Below, piece after piece: positions 7,724 to 19,106 of a stretch of DNA of 64,000 nucleotides. Source of the DNA: Poriferisocius sp965200775 (GTDB lineage Bacteria; Actinomycetota; Acidimicrobiia; Acidimicrobiales; Bin134). A program made the position numbers and the translations under genes. The stretch is taken from the NCBI GenBank assembly GCA_965200775.1, contig OZ241383.1, positions 1,116,001-1,180,000 of the forward strand, read 5' to 3'. Each line of letters begins with the position of its first letter. The first letter of the stretch is position 1. The notes below the pieces were generated by a model. That model had not been told where the DNA came from. It ran no database searches and saw nothing but the letters and a program-made list of their open reading frames with translations.

Positions 7724-8436
7724 TCAGAGAACGAAGATCACCGCGGCCAACACGGTGAGGCCGGCGATCGCCGCCACCAGGGTGACGGTGGTTCCGATGG
7801 CCCGGCCGAGCTGATCGGTAGCCAGGCGCCTTTCGGACTCCAAGGTCCGAACCGACCTGGACAACGACTTGTCGAGCAGGTCCGACGACGCCGCTCCGGC
7901 TCGTTCGGCGGCGATGACAGAGGCGAGCAGCGGTTCCACCGGTGATCCGGCGATAACCGAGTTCAGGGCTGGTAGCGGATCACGCCCGGCGTCAAGAGCG
8001 GCACCGACAGCCCCCTGGGCCACCGTGAACGCTCGGCCCGTCACGGTCAGGGCGGCGTTGACCGCGGCGGCGTTGATGGGCTGTCCAGCGGCGGTCAAAA
8101 GCCGCAGCTTCCGCATCCACTCCAGCAATCTCTGGTTCCGCTGGCCGAGTTAGGTGGCCGAAGCCATGAGCCGGATGACAGCAGGGAGCAGCCGGGGCAA
8201 CCAGGAACCGACCACAACGGCAACCGCCCAACCGGTGGCCAGGCCCCACGCCATCCCGGCTGTGACCCCGCAGAACAACGCTCCAACCATCGACCCGGTC
8301 AACGACACCGCGGCGATGCGGTTGGGGGCCAGCCAATGGCTGCTGCCTGAACCAGGAACGATGTATGCGTCATTGGGGGTACGAGTAGGAGCAACCCCAC
8401 CGCAACGGCACCCGAGAGTCTGGCTAGCAGGATCAT
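7724..8436 (-). pseudogene. TadC-like T2SSF inner-membrane protein, broken by a frameshift and a stop
   Basis: Reading from ATG 8436 gives MILLARLSGAVAVGLLLLVP. The next hydrophobic part (RIAAVSLTGSMVGALFC...) is in another frame and ends MASAT at TAA 8150-8152. The same frame reopens at once as LGQRNQRLLEWMRKL and runs through the cytoplasmic helical domain and a last TM segment to 7724. One extra base in either G5 run (8324-8328 or 8375-8379 on the plus strand) repairs the frame, leaving one in-frame TAA. The joined product, about 237 residues, has the TM-cytosol-TM plan of TadC, which pairs with TadB. Alternatively the last part alone may be made from ATG 8128. Confidence 0.7.
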
Positions 8437-8470
8437 GGCAATCGCATCCCAACCGTCGAACTCGTCATGC

Positions 8471-9291
8471 TCATCGTCCCGCCCGCCATGCCGGCACCAG
8501 CACCCGAGCGCAGACCAGAGCCACAAGCAGGGCGAGCAAAAGCAGGAACTGTTGACCGGTGGGAGAGGCAAACCACCGACCAACATCGCTGGTTGCGAAC
8601 CCGGTGACGGCCAGCATCCCAACCGCCATCACCACGGTCACGGCCAACTGGGGCATGAGCGCGGCCACGTGGCGGTGGAAATGGCGGGCGGTCTCCGCTG
8701 CCTCGGTGGCCTCGTCGGCCAGCACTTCGGATAGGTGTACCCACTGCGATCCGCCCCGGAACGCTTCGGCCAGCACGGTGGCCAGCATCTCGGCTATGGG
8801 ACGTCCGATGGTTCCCGCGAACCGGGTGGCGGCTTCCATCAGGCCACTGGTCTCGCATTCGGTGGCCATCTGCTGGGCCGCCGCACCAACCCGGCCCGGA
8901 ACCAGGGGAGCTGCCTGACGGACGGCCTCCACAACGGTGGGGGCCACCAGCGCCTGGTTGGCCAGCGCTCCGGTCAACTGGGCCAACTCGTCCGCCTCCC
9001 TCATGCTGCGACGAGATCGGACCAACACCGCCACAGCCCAGGCGCACACCCCGGCCAGTACGGCACCAGCCGCCCCGGCCAACACCCCGATCGACACCAG
9101 CCCGGCGGCGAAGCCGATGCCGGCCACCAGTATGGAGGCCACCAACCCGACCCTGATCGAACTCTGACGGGCCACGGCCACAGCGGTCATTCCCCCGAGC
9201 ATCAACATCGTGCGGTTTCCGGTTGATACCGGCCACCACACAATGGCCATCAACGCGACCCCCGCCATCACGGCGATGACGATCTGAGTAC

Positions 9292-9295
<4 letters not shown>
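8471..9295 (-). CDS. tadB: TadB-like type II secretion F-domain membrane protein
   Basis: 274 residues. Platform protein of the tad/Flp pilus machine, anchoring the ATPase. Two N-terminal hydrophobic blocks (VIAVMAGVALMAIVWW and a long Gly/Ala-rich region to about residue 90), a basic cytosolic start RSRRSMREADELAQL, then the T2SSF helical domain (GRPIAEMLATVLAEAFRGGS, LADEATEAAETARHFHRH) and two C-terminal TM segments. GTG start overlaps the stop of the CpaF gene by 4 nt (GTGA), so translation is coupled. Confidence 0.8.
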
Positions 9296-10919
<1,624 letters not shown>

Positions 10920-10920
<1 letters not shown>

Positions 10921-11591
10921 CAGCCCTCCGTCTCGAGTACACAGTCGGGGGAACCGGTCGGGCACGTCGCCAGGACTTCGGCCGGCTTCTGGCATTGGGG
11001 CCATCCGGCGGGGGGTGACTCCCAGATCCACCACTGCTGGTTGGAGAGCAGCGCGGCCAGTTCGGGGCCGGCCTTCACGATCTCCCTGTCCGTGGAGCCG
11101 TCGATTTCTGCCCCGGCCAGAGGGACGACGGCATCGGCGCAACCTCCGGGGGAGGATGCGAACACCGCAAGGTTTCCCGGGGCCGGGCCCGGGTCTGGCC
11201 ACATGTCGCGGCTGACCTCGAACCGCATCAGCGTTGTGGGACGTTCAAGATCGGCGGCTTGGCCCGGGCGCAGCATCGACGGCGAGATCAGCGTTCCCTT
11301 GGGAACATCGACGGTGGTCACCGTCCCGTCCAGCTCTTCCGGGGAGACAAAGAACACCGAAAGGTCGGCGGGAACCGTAACGGTGACGTACTCGCCGTGA
11401 GGACGGCCATTCGTCCACCGCTGAGAGGCGGCCACCACCGGCACCTCGCTGGTGGCGCTGCTTCCTCCCGACAGCACCGCCACCGACACAATCGTTGCCA
11501 CCAGAACGAGGACAGCAGCCAGCAGGCGCCATCGGAAGCTGATGGGCCACGACGCCGGTGACCACTGCCCACTTTGGTCCGAGCTCACCAT
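10920..11591 (-). CDS. SAF-domain protein, CpaB/RcpC-like
   Basis: 223 residues, start ATG 11591 overlapping the upstream gene's end by 7 nt. One TM segment near the N-terminus (WRLLAAVLVLVATIVSVAVL), then an extracytoplasmic part with TVTVPADLSVFFVSP and VPKGTLISPSMLRPGQAADL, which reads as an SAF domain (the fold shared by CpaB/RcpC pilus proteins and antifreeze-like domains). The C-terminal part has a conserved-looking C ... WWIWESPPAGWPQC region. In tad systems CpaB/RcpC helps pilus assembly at the envelope. Its place directly before cpaF supports this. Confidence 0.68.
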
Positions 11592-12958
11592 ATGGTGACC
11601 CGATCGCCGAGGTACCCGGCCGGCTCGCGAAACCAGGAGAGGTCGGAGTCGAGGACTTCGATGTGGTTGTCCCCTTCCTCGGAGACGTACCGAACTCGAA
11701 TCTGCCAATCCCAGAAACCGCGGCGTGGAATCGACCACCGGCACTGGCCGTGGTCCTGCTCCCAGCTCGAGGGAAGCCGTAGTACGTCGTCGGTTGGGAT
11801 GGTCCAGGGGGCCAGGGTCCCCGGTGGGCACCAGGTGGTTTCCGGGTCCACCCTCGGGAACGCATTCTTGAACCACTGCTTGCGCTGCGGGCTGAGCCGA
11901 TCCCAGAGGTCGGCTGCTTCCCGAGCCGCATCAGCGGCGGCGACATTGCCAGGCGAGTTGAGTCGGGCCAGGTCGGCGGCCTCGTAGGGCAGAAGCTCAC
12001 GCAGCGATACCCCGACCGAAGTGGCCGTCCACAGGCATCCGTTGTCGGGGGAGTCCGCCACGTTCAGGCCGGTGCCCGATTGCAGCGCCACCCAGAGACG
12101 TGCTGTGTTGTGTGGGGTCGATGCCGTGGTTAGGAACTTCTGCCCGCCGGGGATTTCGGGATGGTGGTAGTCGGTGAAATCGTCCGGGTAGGGAACGATC
12201 GACTCCCACCTCACCCGGCCCAGCAACTCTTGGCGGGTGGCACTGCTCCACGACGAGGTACACACCTTGGGTTCCGGGGTGGGCGAGGGGGTCGGCAGTG
12301 GGGGAGTAGGGGTCGGCAACCGGCCTGGCCAGATCGGGCCTGGCCAGATCGAACCAGGAGGAGTGGTGGGCTGGGTGGTCGGCACCGGAATGCCGGGGGC
12401 GGGGGACGCGTCGTCTTCAGGACACGATTGGCCGGGCGTGATGACGGTCTGGCCATCTGGGCAGTACCGGTAGCAGATGCCGAAGTTCCCCTCCTGAAAG
12501 CCCGGTGGGCAGGGGTTGGAATCGGGTGAGTGGTCGTGATCGACCGGTCGCCTTCCCGACCACTCGTAGCCGGTGTTGTAGTGCCCGTTCCACACCGTCC
12601 AGGTGCCCGGTCCGGTGGGTTGAGGGGTGCTGTCGTGGGGCCCATGACCGCAGTTCTGCGAATTGCCGCAACTGCTCGTACCCGAGGTGGAGGTGATGGT
12701 CACCGTACACATGTGGACCTCTTCCCAGGTACAGCCGGGATCGACTGTGGCCGTGTTGTGGGTCCAGTTGTTGACGTGGGTCCAGGTTTCGACGCACTGG
12801 ATCACATCCGAAGGGCACCGTCCGCTGCCGCTGACGTTCTCGTACTGGGTGTGGGCGTGTACCGGTTGGTGATTGGGCCCGATGGAAACCACCAAACCCA
12901 GCAAAAAGGCGACAACCAGCAGCCCAGTGGCTGCTCGAAGGATGGTCGGCGAGGTCAC
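11585..12958 (-). CDS. Secreted Cys- and Pro-rich protein of the tad operon
   Basis: 457 residues; no family recognised. N-terminal signal/anchor GLLVVAFLLGLVVSIG, then a cysteine-rich segment (about 45-190, including GYEWSGRRPVDHDH and CPPGFQEGNFGICYRYCPDG, reminiscent of secreted Cys-knot-like modules). A Pro/Thr linker with a doubled IWPGP/IWPGR follows, then a Trp-rich C-terminal domain (about 230-457). GTG 12958 overlaps the upstream stop by 4 nt. Exported, probably cell-surface. As the second gene of the tad operon it could be a pilus-associated adhesin; this is inference from context. Confidence 0.6.
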   Translation of the reverse strand: MTSPTILRAATGLLVVAFLLGLVVSIGPNHQPVHAHTQYENVSGSGRCPSDVIQCVETWTHVNNWTHNTATVDPGCTWEEVHMCTVTITSTSGTSSCGNSQNCGHGPHDSTPQPTGPGTWTVWNGHYNTGYEWSGRRPVDHDHSPDSNPCPPGFQEGNFGICYRYCPDGQTVITPGQSCPEDDASPAPGIPVPTTQPTTPPGSIWPGPIWPGRLPTPTPPLPTPSPTPEPKVCTSSWSSATRQELLGRVRWESIVPYPDDFTDYHHPEIPGGQKFLTTASTPHNTARLWVALQSGTGLNVADSPDNGCLWTATSVGVSLRELLPYEAADLARLNSPGNVAAADAAREAADLWDRLSPQRKQWFKNAFPRVDPETTWCPPGTLAPWTIPTDDVLRLPSSWEQDHGQCRWSIPRRGFWDWQIRVRYVSEEGDNHIEVLDSDLSWFREPAGYLGDRVTIW

Positions 12959-14226
12959 GGGGTTGCCTCGTTTGCCCGGTAGCCACAGCCGACGGTCGGA
13001 TGGTTGGGGGGCCGAGACTCCCTACCGGTTTGGCGGGCCCAGACGTAGCCCAAGTAAGCGTGATAGCAGTCGTAGGGCCGGTCGGGAAGTCGAGTATCCC
13101 GGGAATGAGCCTCGATCACTGCAATGGCATCGTCCCAACACGACGGCAAGGGCTTGGTGGTGTCTCTCAGGTCGATTGTCGGTACGGCGAGGTTGGGATG
13201 AGCTGCCACCAGCGAGGCGCAAAGCTCGGCCAGGGGACGGGAGTCGGACGGGTCGTACCCCATCGAGGGGCATACGCTGAGTGGGCGGGGGGATGGTTCC
13301 GAGTCGAAGGGATCATCCTTCACAGCCTCGGATATGCAGGCTTCGCCTTCGGGTGACCACCAGTAATGGGCCCTCAACTCGATCAGATGCAGTAGTTCGG
13401 ATAGGCAGCGGTGAAATCCCGTGGATGTCTGGTAGCCGTGAACCTCGTCGGAACCGTGTCGGCTCACAGAGGTGTAATGGCGAACACACTGTTGCAACCA
13501 GGAGCGGGTTTGGGGGGTGTCCGCCAGGGTTCCGTCGTAGTGACCGGTCACAAACCGGAGATCGTCAACAGCGGGGGAGGAGACCGGTACCTTCAGGATC
13601 ACCACCTGTCGATCGCTGTCCCAGGTGAACACGTCGTCGCCGAAATGGTGAGCCCAGCTCTTGTCGGCGCCCGAGAGCAGGCTCTCACTCGAGCCGTCGG
13701 CCTGGCGGCTGGGAGGAGTCCCGATCACCGGGTTGGCCACAGGCGATGGAGATGCCGCCGGCTGTGGCGAGGCTGTTGGGCTGGAGGAAGGAGCAGGGCT
13801 CGGGTCAACGGTGGGAGAGGCAGCCGGGTTGGAGCCATCGACCACCAGATCAAGGGTAGCCTCGGTGCGGAATAGCCCACTCAGGTCAAGTCTCGGGTTG
13901 GGGGACAGAGACTCCGAAGTCGAACCGTCGTCAGGGGCTGGGGTTGATTCGGGTGATTGTGTTGCCGACGAAGCTGAGGTGGCTTCATCGGAAGGCAAGA
14001 GCAACAACGGGGTGGTCTCCGGCGGCTCCAGGCCGGCCTGACCGGTTAGGCCTGCGGAGGACGCCGAATTGGTAGCCCCGAAGGTTCCGGGCGGGGCCAC
14101 CTCAACGGTTGCCTGGGACGGCGCAAGGGTCCTTTCGTCGACAGGATCCGCGCTGCCACACGCTACCGCCGGCAAGACCAGGGCCAGGACGATGCTGAGG
14201 CTCCTGACGTGCGTTGTTGGTTTCAT
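12955..14226 (-). CDS. Predicted lipoprotein, first gene of the tad operon
   Basis: 423 residues from ATG 14226, chosen because GGGGAGTGG lies just upstream and a proper signal follows; the frame is open further upstream. The lipoprotein signal is MKPTTHVRSLSIVLALVLP followed by AVAC, a good lipobox with Cys near residue 23. Next come about 150 residues of Ser/Pro/Thr-rich low complexity, then a cysteine-containing C-terminal domain (from about 190; IELRAHYWWSPEGEACISEA, CYHAYLGYVWARQTGR). I recognise no family. The long flexible stalk and lipid anchor suggest a surface-displayed domain. It follows the best promoter of the operon. Confidence 0.62.
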   Translation of the reverse strand: MKPTTHVRSLSIVLALVLPAVACGSADPVDERTLAPSQATVEVAPPGTFGATNSASSAGLTGQAGLEPPETTPLLLLPSDEATSASSATQSPESTPAPDDGSTSESLSPNPRLDLSGLFRTEATLDLVVDGSNPAASPTVDPSPAPSSSPTASPQPAASPSPVANPVIGTPPSRQADGSSESLLSGADKSWAHHFGDDVFTWDSDRQVVILKVPVSSPAVDDLRFVTGHYDGTLADTPQTRSWLQQCVRHYTSVSRHGSDEVHGYQTSTGFHRCLSELLHLIELRAHYWWSPEGEACISEAVKDDPFDSEPSPRPLSVCPSMGYDPSDSRPLAELCASLVAAHPNLAVPTIDLRDTTKPLPSCWDDAIAVIEAHSRDTRLPDRPYDCYHAYLGYVWARQTGRESRPPNHPTVGCGYRANEATP

Positions 14227-14310
14227 CGGCCACTCCCCGTGGAACTCATGGTCGGGATTGGTGTAGCGGGGGGCCGGTGGCCGATAGCGCCGGGTCAAGC
14301 CGGCAAAGGC

Positions 14311-14339
14311 ACCATATCGAGGCGACTGTCAAGTGTCAA
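14311..14339 (-). promoter_or_regulatory. Promoter of the tad-like operon
   Basis: On the minus strand TTGACA (14339-14334) is separated by exactly 17 bp from TATGGT (14316-14311), giving a start near 14304 and a leader of about 78 nt to the ATG at 14226. A second TTGACA lies between the two boxes. The 14227-14560 gap of 334 bp holds only this promoter, the divergent one at 14431, and no gene. Confidence 0.6.
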
Positions 14340-14430
14340 TGTGATATTTCAATATGTTCGTATCAGTGTCGTGCTAGGGCCGCAGAGAGGGTTGGGGCCG
14401 CAAGCCGCCTTTGCCGGCCTCGAAAACCTG

Positions 14431-14459
14431 TTGAAAGTTGAGAATGCATGTTATGTAAT
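14431..14459 (+). promoter_or_regulatory. Promoter of the MMPL transporter gene
   Basis: TTGAAA (14431-14436), 17-bp spacer, TGTAAT (14454-14459), in a locally AT-rich patch. Predicted start near 14466, leader of about 95 nt to the ATG at 14561. It is back to back with the tad operon promoter, about 90 bp apart. Confidence 0.55.
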
Positions 14460-14560
14460 GTTCTTGGGGGTTTCTCAAAGGCTGCCATTGGCCCCGACCT
14501 TATGTTGAGTAGCTGAGAGGGTTCTCCGATGCTGTCTTTGGCCGCGGCTAAGGTTCAACC

Positions 14561-16999
14561 ATGTTTGAGTGGCAGGCCCGATGGGTTCAGAAGTCCCCCA
14601 AGCTGGTGCTGGCCGCGGTTCTGGCTGTAACCGTTGTCCTGTTTGGCGGCTTTCAGATTCAGGAAAGACCGGAGGTGTCCGACCCGTTGGCGGCGTTCCT
14701 GCCCTCGGACAGCGACCTGGCCAAGGCCACCGATGCCATCGAAGAGAGTTTTCCCGGTTACGGCAACGTCAAGAACGTGCAGCTAGTCGGGCGAGGAAAT
14801 GTCCTCGAGCCCGGTGCCTTCCGAACCATGATCGGCCTTCAAGGCCAGATTCTCACCGACTCCGAGGTGCGCCCATTCCTTGCCGATGATCCCATCGCCG
14901 GTTACGCCGTTCTTCTGGAGCAGGTCCTGGCGGGTATGGGGGCCGATCCGGCTGCCGTCACCGCTAAGGAGATCCAAACGGCTGTTGACCATTTGGCCCG
15001 GGCTCCCGAGCTTGCCGAGGCCAACGACCTCTTCAATCAGATCGTGGCCCGAGACGGGGCGGGAACACCCATAGCCGGGTTGTCCCTGATCAGCCTCAAG
15101 GACATCGGGGACGATATTGGGCTCAGGGACGCCCAGTTGCGGATTCACGACCTGGCCGACGCCTCCAGCTCGTCCGTTCTGGAGGTGCTGGCGGCGAGCA
15201 GTGCCGGCGACGCCAACGTAATAGCCGACGTCAATAGCGAAACCACTCCCCTGCTCTCGCTTGTCGCCCTGCTGGTCATCGCTGCCTTGTTGATCGCCTT
15301 CTTCCGGACCCAGACCGACGTGTATCTCACGCTGGTCGGCCTGGGCTTGACCGTGGCCTGGGCCCTCGGTGCGCACGCCTGGTTGTCGCCCGGTGGTGCC
15401 GACCTTCTGGAAGCGGACAACATTTTCCTGCTGGTTGTCCTGGTGCTTCTCATCAGCTTGAGCGTGGATTACGCCCTGCAGATTGTCGGCCGCTACCGGG
15501 AGGCCCTGGCTGAGGAGGGTGCAGAGCCCGATGGTGAGGCATCGAAGCGATCGATTGGCCGTGCTATAACAGCATCGGGAGTGCCGGTCTTGCTGGCCGC
15601 GGTGACCACGGCGGTCAGCCTCTTCCTCAACCTCACCAGCCAGTTTCGGCCAATCGGCGAGTTCGGCGTCATCGCCGCCATCGGTGTGATGTCCGGTTGG
15701 GTGGTGATGACCACGTTCGTCCCCGCAGCGAGATTGTTGCTGGATCGAAGGCGGGCCGCCAAGGGTCGGGCCCTGGTCTCAAAGCCGGTGGCCGACACCG
15801 TCCCCGGTGCAGAGAGACTGCTTTCACTTGCAGCGTCAACGGTCTCCCGACGACCCCGCTTCGTGCTCCGCAGTGCCATCGTGGTGACAATTCTGGCCGT
15901 AGTAGCGGCGACCAACCTCGATACCGGCGCGAAAACCTCGGACTTCCTGCCTCGGGGTTCCGACTCCCTCGAAACCCGCATCTTTGTCGAGGACAGCTTC
16001 GGAGCCGATGGCTACACCCTCATCATCCTGGCTGAGACCGATCTGGAATCAGCGGCCTCCGTCGGCCACTTGTTCGACTTCTCCGCTGCCCTCAGTAACC
16101 CCGACACCCGCCCAGAAGGGGTTGTGGGGCCGCCGACCAGTTCGGTGGTGATAGTGCTCGGTGATTGGGCTACCGACAGCGGGCAGCCTGGCGACAACTA
16201 CGACCCCGCCATCGCGGCCGCCTTCGCCGACATGAGTCCGGTGTTCACCGCCAGTGATGCCCAGGTCGGGAACGTGTGGAGCCTCCTGGAGAGTGCCGAC
16301 CCGGCCGGCTTCGCCTCGGTGATCGATATTCGTCCCAACGGCCCCGATCGCACCATCCTCCAGATACCGGTGGTGGCCGACGGCAACATGGTCCTGCCTG
16401 ATCTTCTCGACGAACTCGACGAGTTGTGGGGTGGCCACCCCTCCGAGATCACCGCCACCGGCGGCGAGACGCTGACTGCTTTGTTGAGCACCGAGGTGGC
16501 GCGGAGCCAGACGTTCGCCGTGCCGATCACCTTCGGCGCGGCCTTGGCCATCCTTCTCCTCTACTTCATCTACAGCGAGCGCCGCCCCATGCTCGGCTTG
16601 ATCACCATGCTGCCCATCGCCATGGTCATGGCATGGCTCCTGGCCGGAATGTGGATTCTGGGGATCGCCTACAACATCTCAACAGCGCTGGTGATGGCCT
16701 TGACCATCGGTATCGGCGTCGACTACACTATCCATTTTTCCCATCGTTACATCGAGGCCGAAAAAGAGTCCGAGGACGATCGGCAAACCCTGAGCAGCGT
16801 GATGTCCACCACCGGCGGAGCGTTAGTGGCCAGCGCTCTCACCACCGCTCTCGGCCTGTTGGTATTGGCCTTCTCCCCGCTCATGGCGTTCCAGCAGCTT
16901 GCCATCCTGGCCGCAGCCACAATCCTGTTTACCCTGGTTGCCACCTTTACCGCGCTACCGTCTATGCTGGTGCTGTGGTCTCGGTACCACCGACGATAG
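14561..16999 (+). CDS. MMPL/RND-family membrane transporter
   Basis: 812 residues with the duplicated RND plan: one TM helix, a large extracytoplasmic loop (about 35-225), five TM helices, a cytoplasmic link, then a second TM helix, loop and five-helix bundle. Family blocks are seen twice: LLISLSVDYALQIVGRYREAL with SGVPVLLAAVTTAVSLFLNL, and MALTIGIGVDYTIHFSHRYIE with TTALGLLVLAFSPL. The Asp-Tyr pair in each VDY is the proton-relay position of MmpL/RND pumps. Likely a proton-driven exporter of lipids, hopanoids or hydrophobic compounds; the cargo is unknown. A stand-alone gene with its own promoter. Confidence 0.88.
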   Translation: MFEWQARWVQKSPKLVLAAVLAVTVVLFGGFQIQERPEVSDPLAAFLPSDSDLAKATDAIEESFPGYGNVKNVQLVGRGNVLEPGAFRTMIGLQGQILTDSEVRPFLADDPIAGYAVLLEQVLAGMGADPAAVTAKEIQTAVDHLARAPELAEANDLFNQIVARDGAGTPIAGLSLISLKDIGDDIGLRDAQLRIHDLADASSSSVLEVLAASSAGDANVIADVNSETTPLLSLVALLVIAALLIAFFRTQTDVYLTLVGLGLTVAWALGAHAWLSPGGADLLEADNIFLLVVLVLLISLSVDYALQIVGRYREALAEEGAEPDGEASKRSIGRAITASGVPVLLAAVTTAVSLFLNLTSQFRPIGEFGVIAAIGVMSGWVVMTTFVPAARLLLDRRRAAKGRALVSKPVADTVPGAERLLSLAASTVSRRPRFVLRSAIVVTILAVVAATNLDTGAKTSDFLPRGSDSLETRIFVEDSFGADGYTLIILAETDLESAASVGHLFDFSAALSNPDTRPEGVVGPPTSSVVIVLGDWATDSGQPGDNYDPAIAAAFADMSPVFTASDAQVGNVWSLLESADPAGFASVIDIRPNGPDRTILQIPVVADGNMVLPDLLDELDELWGGHPSEITATGGETLTALLSTEVARSQTFAVPITFGAALAILLLYFIYSERRPMLGLITMLPIAMVMAWLLAGMWILGIAYNISTALVMALTIGIGVDYTIHFSHRYIEAEKESEDDRQTLSSVMSTTGGALVASALTTALGLLVLAFSPLMAFQQLAILAAATILFTLVATFTALPSMLVLWSRYHRR

Positions 17000-17064
17000 G
17001 TTTGATAGCATCCCTTTAGTCTGTTTCTCCCCTTACCAATGGGTGGTCTAACCTTGGACGCACC

Positions 17065-18252
17065 GTGACTCCCACGAAGCTCCCGAACGCGTACATCCAC
17101 CCCGGGGTGGATCGGGCCCGCGCCATCGACGCGGAGATGGCCGACAACTACCTGGCCCACACCCTGCTGGGCGACCCCCTTGCCGACGCTGCTGTGGAGG
17201 CCCTGTCGTCATTGAGCACGGGCAAGTCGGCCATGCTCGTCACCGCGTTCATGGATGACGTCGAGGAAAAGGACTCGCTGGGGGCCCCGCCGGAGCTCTA
17301 TGCCTTCTTCGAGGAGGCCAGAACGCCGCCCGACTGGCTCGATCCCGCCGATCTGCTTCCAGCCGTAAAGATGTTTCACCGAAACGGGAAGCTGGTCTTG
17401 GCCGCGATGGTGGCCGCCGCACTGGTGGAAGGCTTCTCATCCTTGATCGCCGAGTCGTTTTTCATCACCGGTCGGCTGCGCGACCGGGGTGTGCGGCGAC
17501 TCCAGCAGAACAACCGTCACATGGTGGAGCTCTTTTTCCCATTCGGCATGGAGCATTACGGCGATGGTTGGAAGCTCTCGGTGCGGATCCGGCTAATCCA
17601 TGCCCAGGTTCGCTACCTGCTGGCCAACTCCGAGGATTGGGATCAAGAAGAGTTGGGAATACCGATCAGCTCAGCCCACATGGGGTTTGCCGCCACAGCG
17701 TTCTCCGCCCGCCTTCTCAAGCACTTGCGCAGCCTTGGAGCCTCCTTCAACGAGGAGGAAGCGGCCAGCTACATGACGGTGTGGCGCTACTCACTGCATC
17801 TCATGGGCACCCCGGCATCCATCCTTTACGCCGATGAGGAACACGCCCTGAAACTGTTCGAGGTGGGAAGGCTGTGTGAGCCGGAAGTCCGATTTGCGTC
17901 TGTCGTCCTGGCCAATTCACTGCTCAACTCCGCTCCCCTGGTGGTTGGCATTGAGGATCTTGAGGAACGAACCAAACTGGTGAAGTACATATACAAGGTG
18001 TCGCGGGCGCTGATCGGCAACGAGATGGCCGACGATCTGAAATACCCCAAGGCCACAATGCTCGGGGTGCTGCCGTGGTTCCGCCTTCAATCCCGCTACG
18101 ACGCCACCATGCGGAAGCTCTTCTCGAAGTACAACCGGAAGAGCAACTTCACCACCTTTACCACCATTTTGTCGGGTTCGAGATACGACGACGAAGGCAT
18201 CTCGTACCGGATGCCCGACCACGTTCACGCCGAGAAGTCCAGTCAGTGGTGA
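17065..18252 (+). CDS. Latex-clearing/MpaB-type oxygenase family protein (DUF2236)
   Basis: 395 residues, GTG start. Belongs by eye to the family of rubber oxygenase Lcp and MpaB-like proteins (DUF2236), haem b proteins. Characteristic pieces are IAESFFITGRLRDRGVRRLQ, the block VRIRLIHAQVRYLL with the R-x2-H-x2-V-R pattern, and YMTVWRYSLHLMGTP. Lcp cleaves polyisoprene, and family members in actinobacteria act on other hydrophobic substrates, so the substrate cannot be told. No signal peptide is seen, unlike secreted Lcp. A second, more divergent member lies at 28003-28902. Confidence 0.78.
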   Translation: MTPTKLPNAYIHPGVDRARAIDAEMADNYLAHTLLGDPLADAAVEALSSLSTGKSAMLVTAFMDDVEEKDSLGAPPELYAFFEEARTPPDWLDPADLLPAVKMFHRNGKLVLAAMVAAALVEGFSSLIAESFFITGRLRDRGVRRLQQNNRHMVELFFPFGMEHYGDGWKLSVRIRLIHAQVRYLLANSEDWDQEELGIPISSAHMGFAATAFSARLLKHLRSLGASFNEEEAASYMTVWRYSLHLMGTPASILYADEEHALKLFEVGRLCEPEVRFASVVLANSLLNSAPLVVGIEDLEERTKLVKYIYKVSRALIGNEMADDLKYPKATMLGVLPWFRLQSRYDATMRKLFSKYNRKSNFTTFTTILSGSRYDDEGISYRMPDHVHAEKSSQW

Positions 18253-18281
18253 GCCTGCCCGGTCAGGCAGGCCCTCATTTT
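18253..18281. terminator. Bidirectional hairpin terminator
   Basis: Perfect 7-bp stem GCCTGCC/GGCAGGC (18253-18259 and 18266-18272) with a 6-nt loop, followed by CCTCATTTT. It lies between two convergent genes and can serve both. Confidence 0.65.
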
Positions 18282-18292
18282 GGACGATCCGA

Positions 18293-19006
18293 CTAGAGAG
18301 CAGCTCGTCCGGCACTCAGACCCCCGTCCACGTAGATGACCTGGCCGGTCACATAGTCGGCGTCGGTTGAAGCCAGGAAACCCACCACATTGGCAATGTC
18401 GTCGGGTCGCCCGGTTCTACCCAGCGGCACCGCACGGGCCCGCTGCGCATCCCGCTCGCCCCGGTAGTTCGCCTCGGTGCCCTCGGTGCGGATCAACCCA
18501 GGGCCCACCGCGTTGACCCTTATCCCCCGAGACCCCAACTCAAGAGCGGACTGGCGGGTGAAGCTCTCCACACCGGCCTTGGAAGCCGGGTAAATTCCCA
18601 CACCGGGAGGATTGGAGTACGCCGCGTTCGACGAGAGGTTCACGATGGACGAACCGGTGCCCATCAACGGGGCCAACGCCTTGGTACAGTGAAAGGTCCC
18701 TATGAGGTTCACCTCCAACACCCGGCGCACATCCTCGCTGGTCATGGAGTCCATCGCCGCGAAAACCCAGATCCCGGCGTTGTTGACCAGAACATCCACC
18801 TGATCCAGCGATGCCGCCAGGGCCTCAACAGCGACCCAGTCGGAGACATCGCACTGCAGCCACCGGCCGTCGAGTTCCTCAGCGGTGGCCGCTGCCGTGT
18901 CCGGGTTCATGTCCACGGCCACGATCTGGTGTCCGTCGGCGGCCAGGCGTCGGGCGATAGCCCGGCCGAGCCCCTGCCCGGCGCCGGTGACTACTGCTGT
19001 TCCCAT
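18293..19006 (-). CDS. SDR-family NAD(P)-dependent oxidoreductase (FabG-like)
   Basis: 237 residues, start set at ATG 19006 so that the Rossmann strand begins at residue 1 as usual; an open extension of 18 codons upstream is unlikely to be used. Cofactor motif TGAGQGLG, NNAG at the end of strand 4, catalytic SS in NLSSNAAYS and YPASK (Tyr-x3-Lys), C-terminal DGGLSAG. Classical SDR of about 240-250 residues. Asp in VAVDMN after strand 2 suggests NAD(H) preference. Convergent with the oxygenase gene and divergent from the MFS gene; substrate unknown. Confidence 0.85.
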   Translation of the reverse strand: MGTAVVTGAGQGLGRAIARRLAADGHQIVAVDMNPDTAAATAEELDGRWLQCDVSDWVAVEALAASLDQVDVLVNNAGIWVFAAMDSMTSEDVRRVLEVNLIGTFHCTKALAPLMGTGSSIVNLSSNAAYSNPPGVGIYPASKAGVESFTRQSALELGSRGIRVNAVGPGLIRTEGTEANYRGERDAQRARAVPLGRTGRPDDIANVVGFLASTDADYVTGQVIYVDGGLSAGRAAL

Positions 19007-19106
19007 CCGGCCAGCATGGCAGATCAGACCTCTCCGGTTGCTACGGTCCCAAAGTGCCACCCCAACGCCATATCGCCCCCTACCCGGTAGAGCGCCTCGT
19101 AGTGTG

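Noticed and set aside
8150..8152. Recoding at the in-frame stop of tadC
   Set aside because: The codon is TAA, which is not read as selenocysteine, and a frameshift in the same gene points to decay or error.
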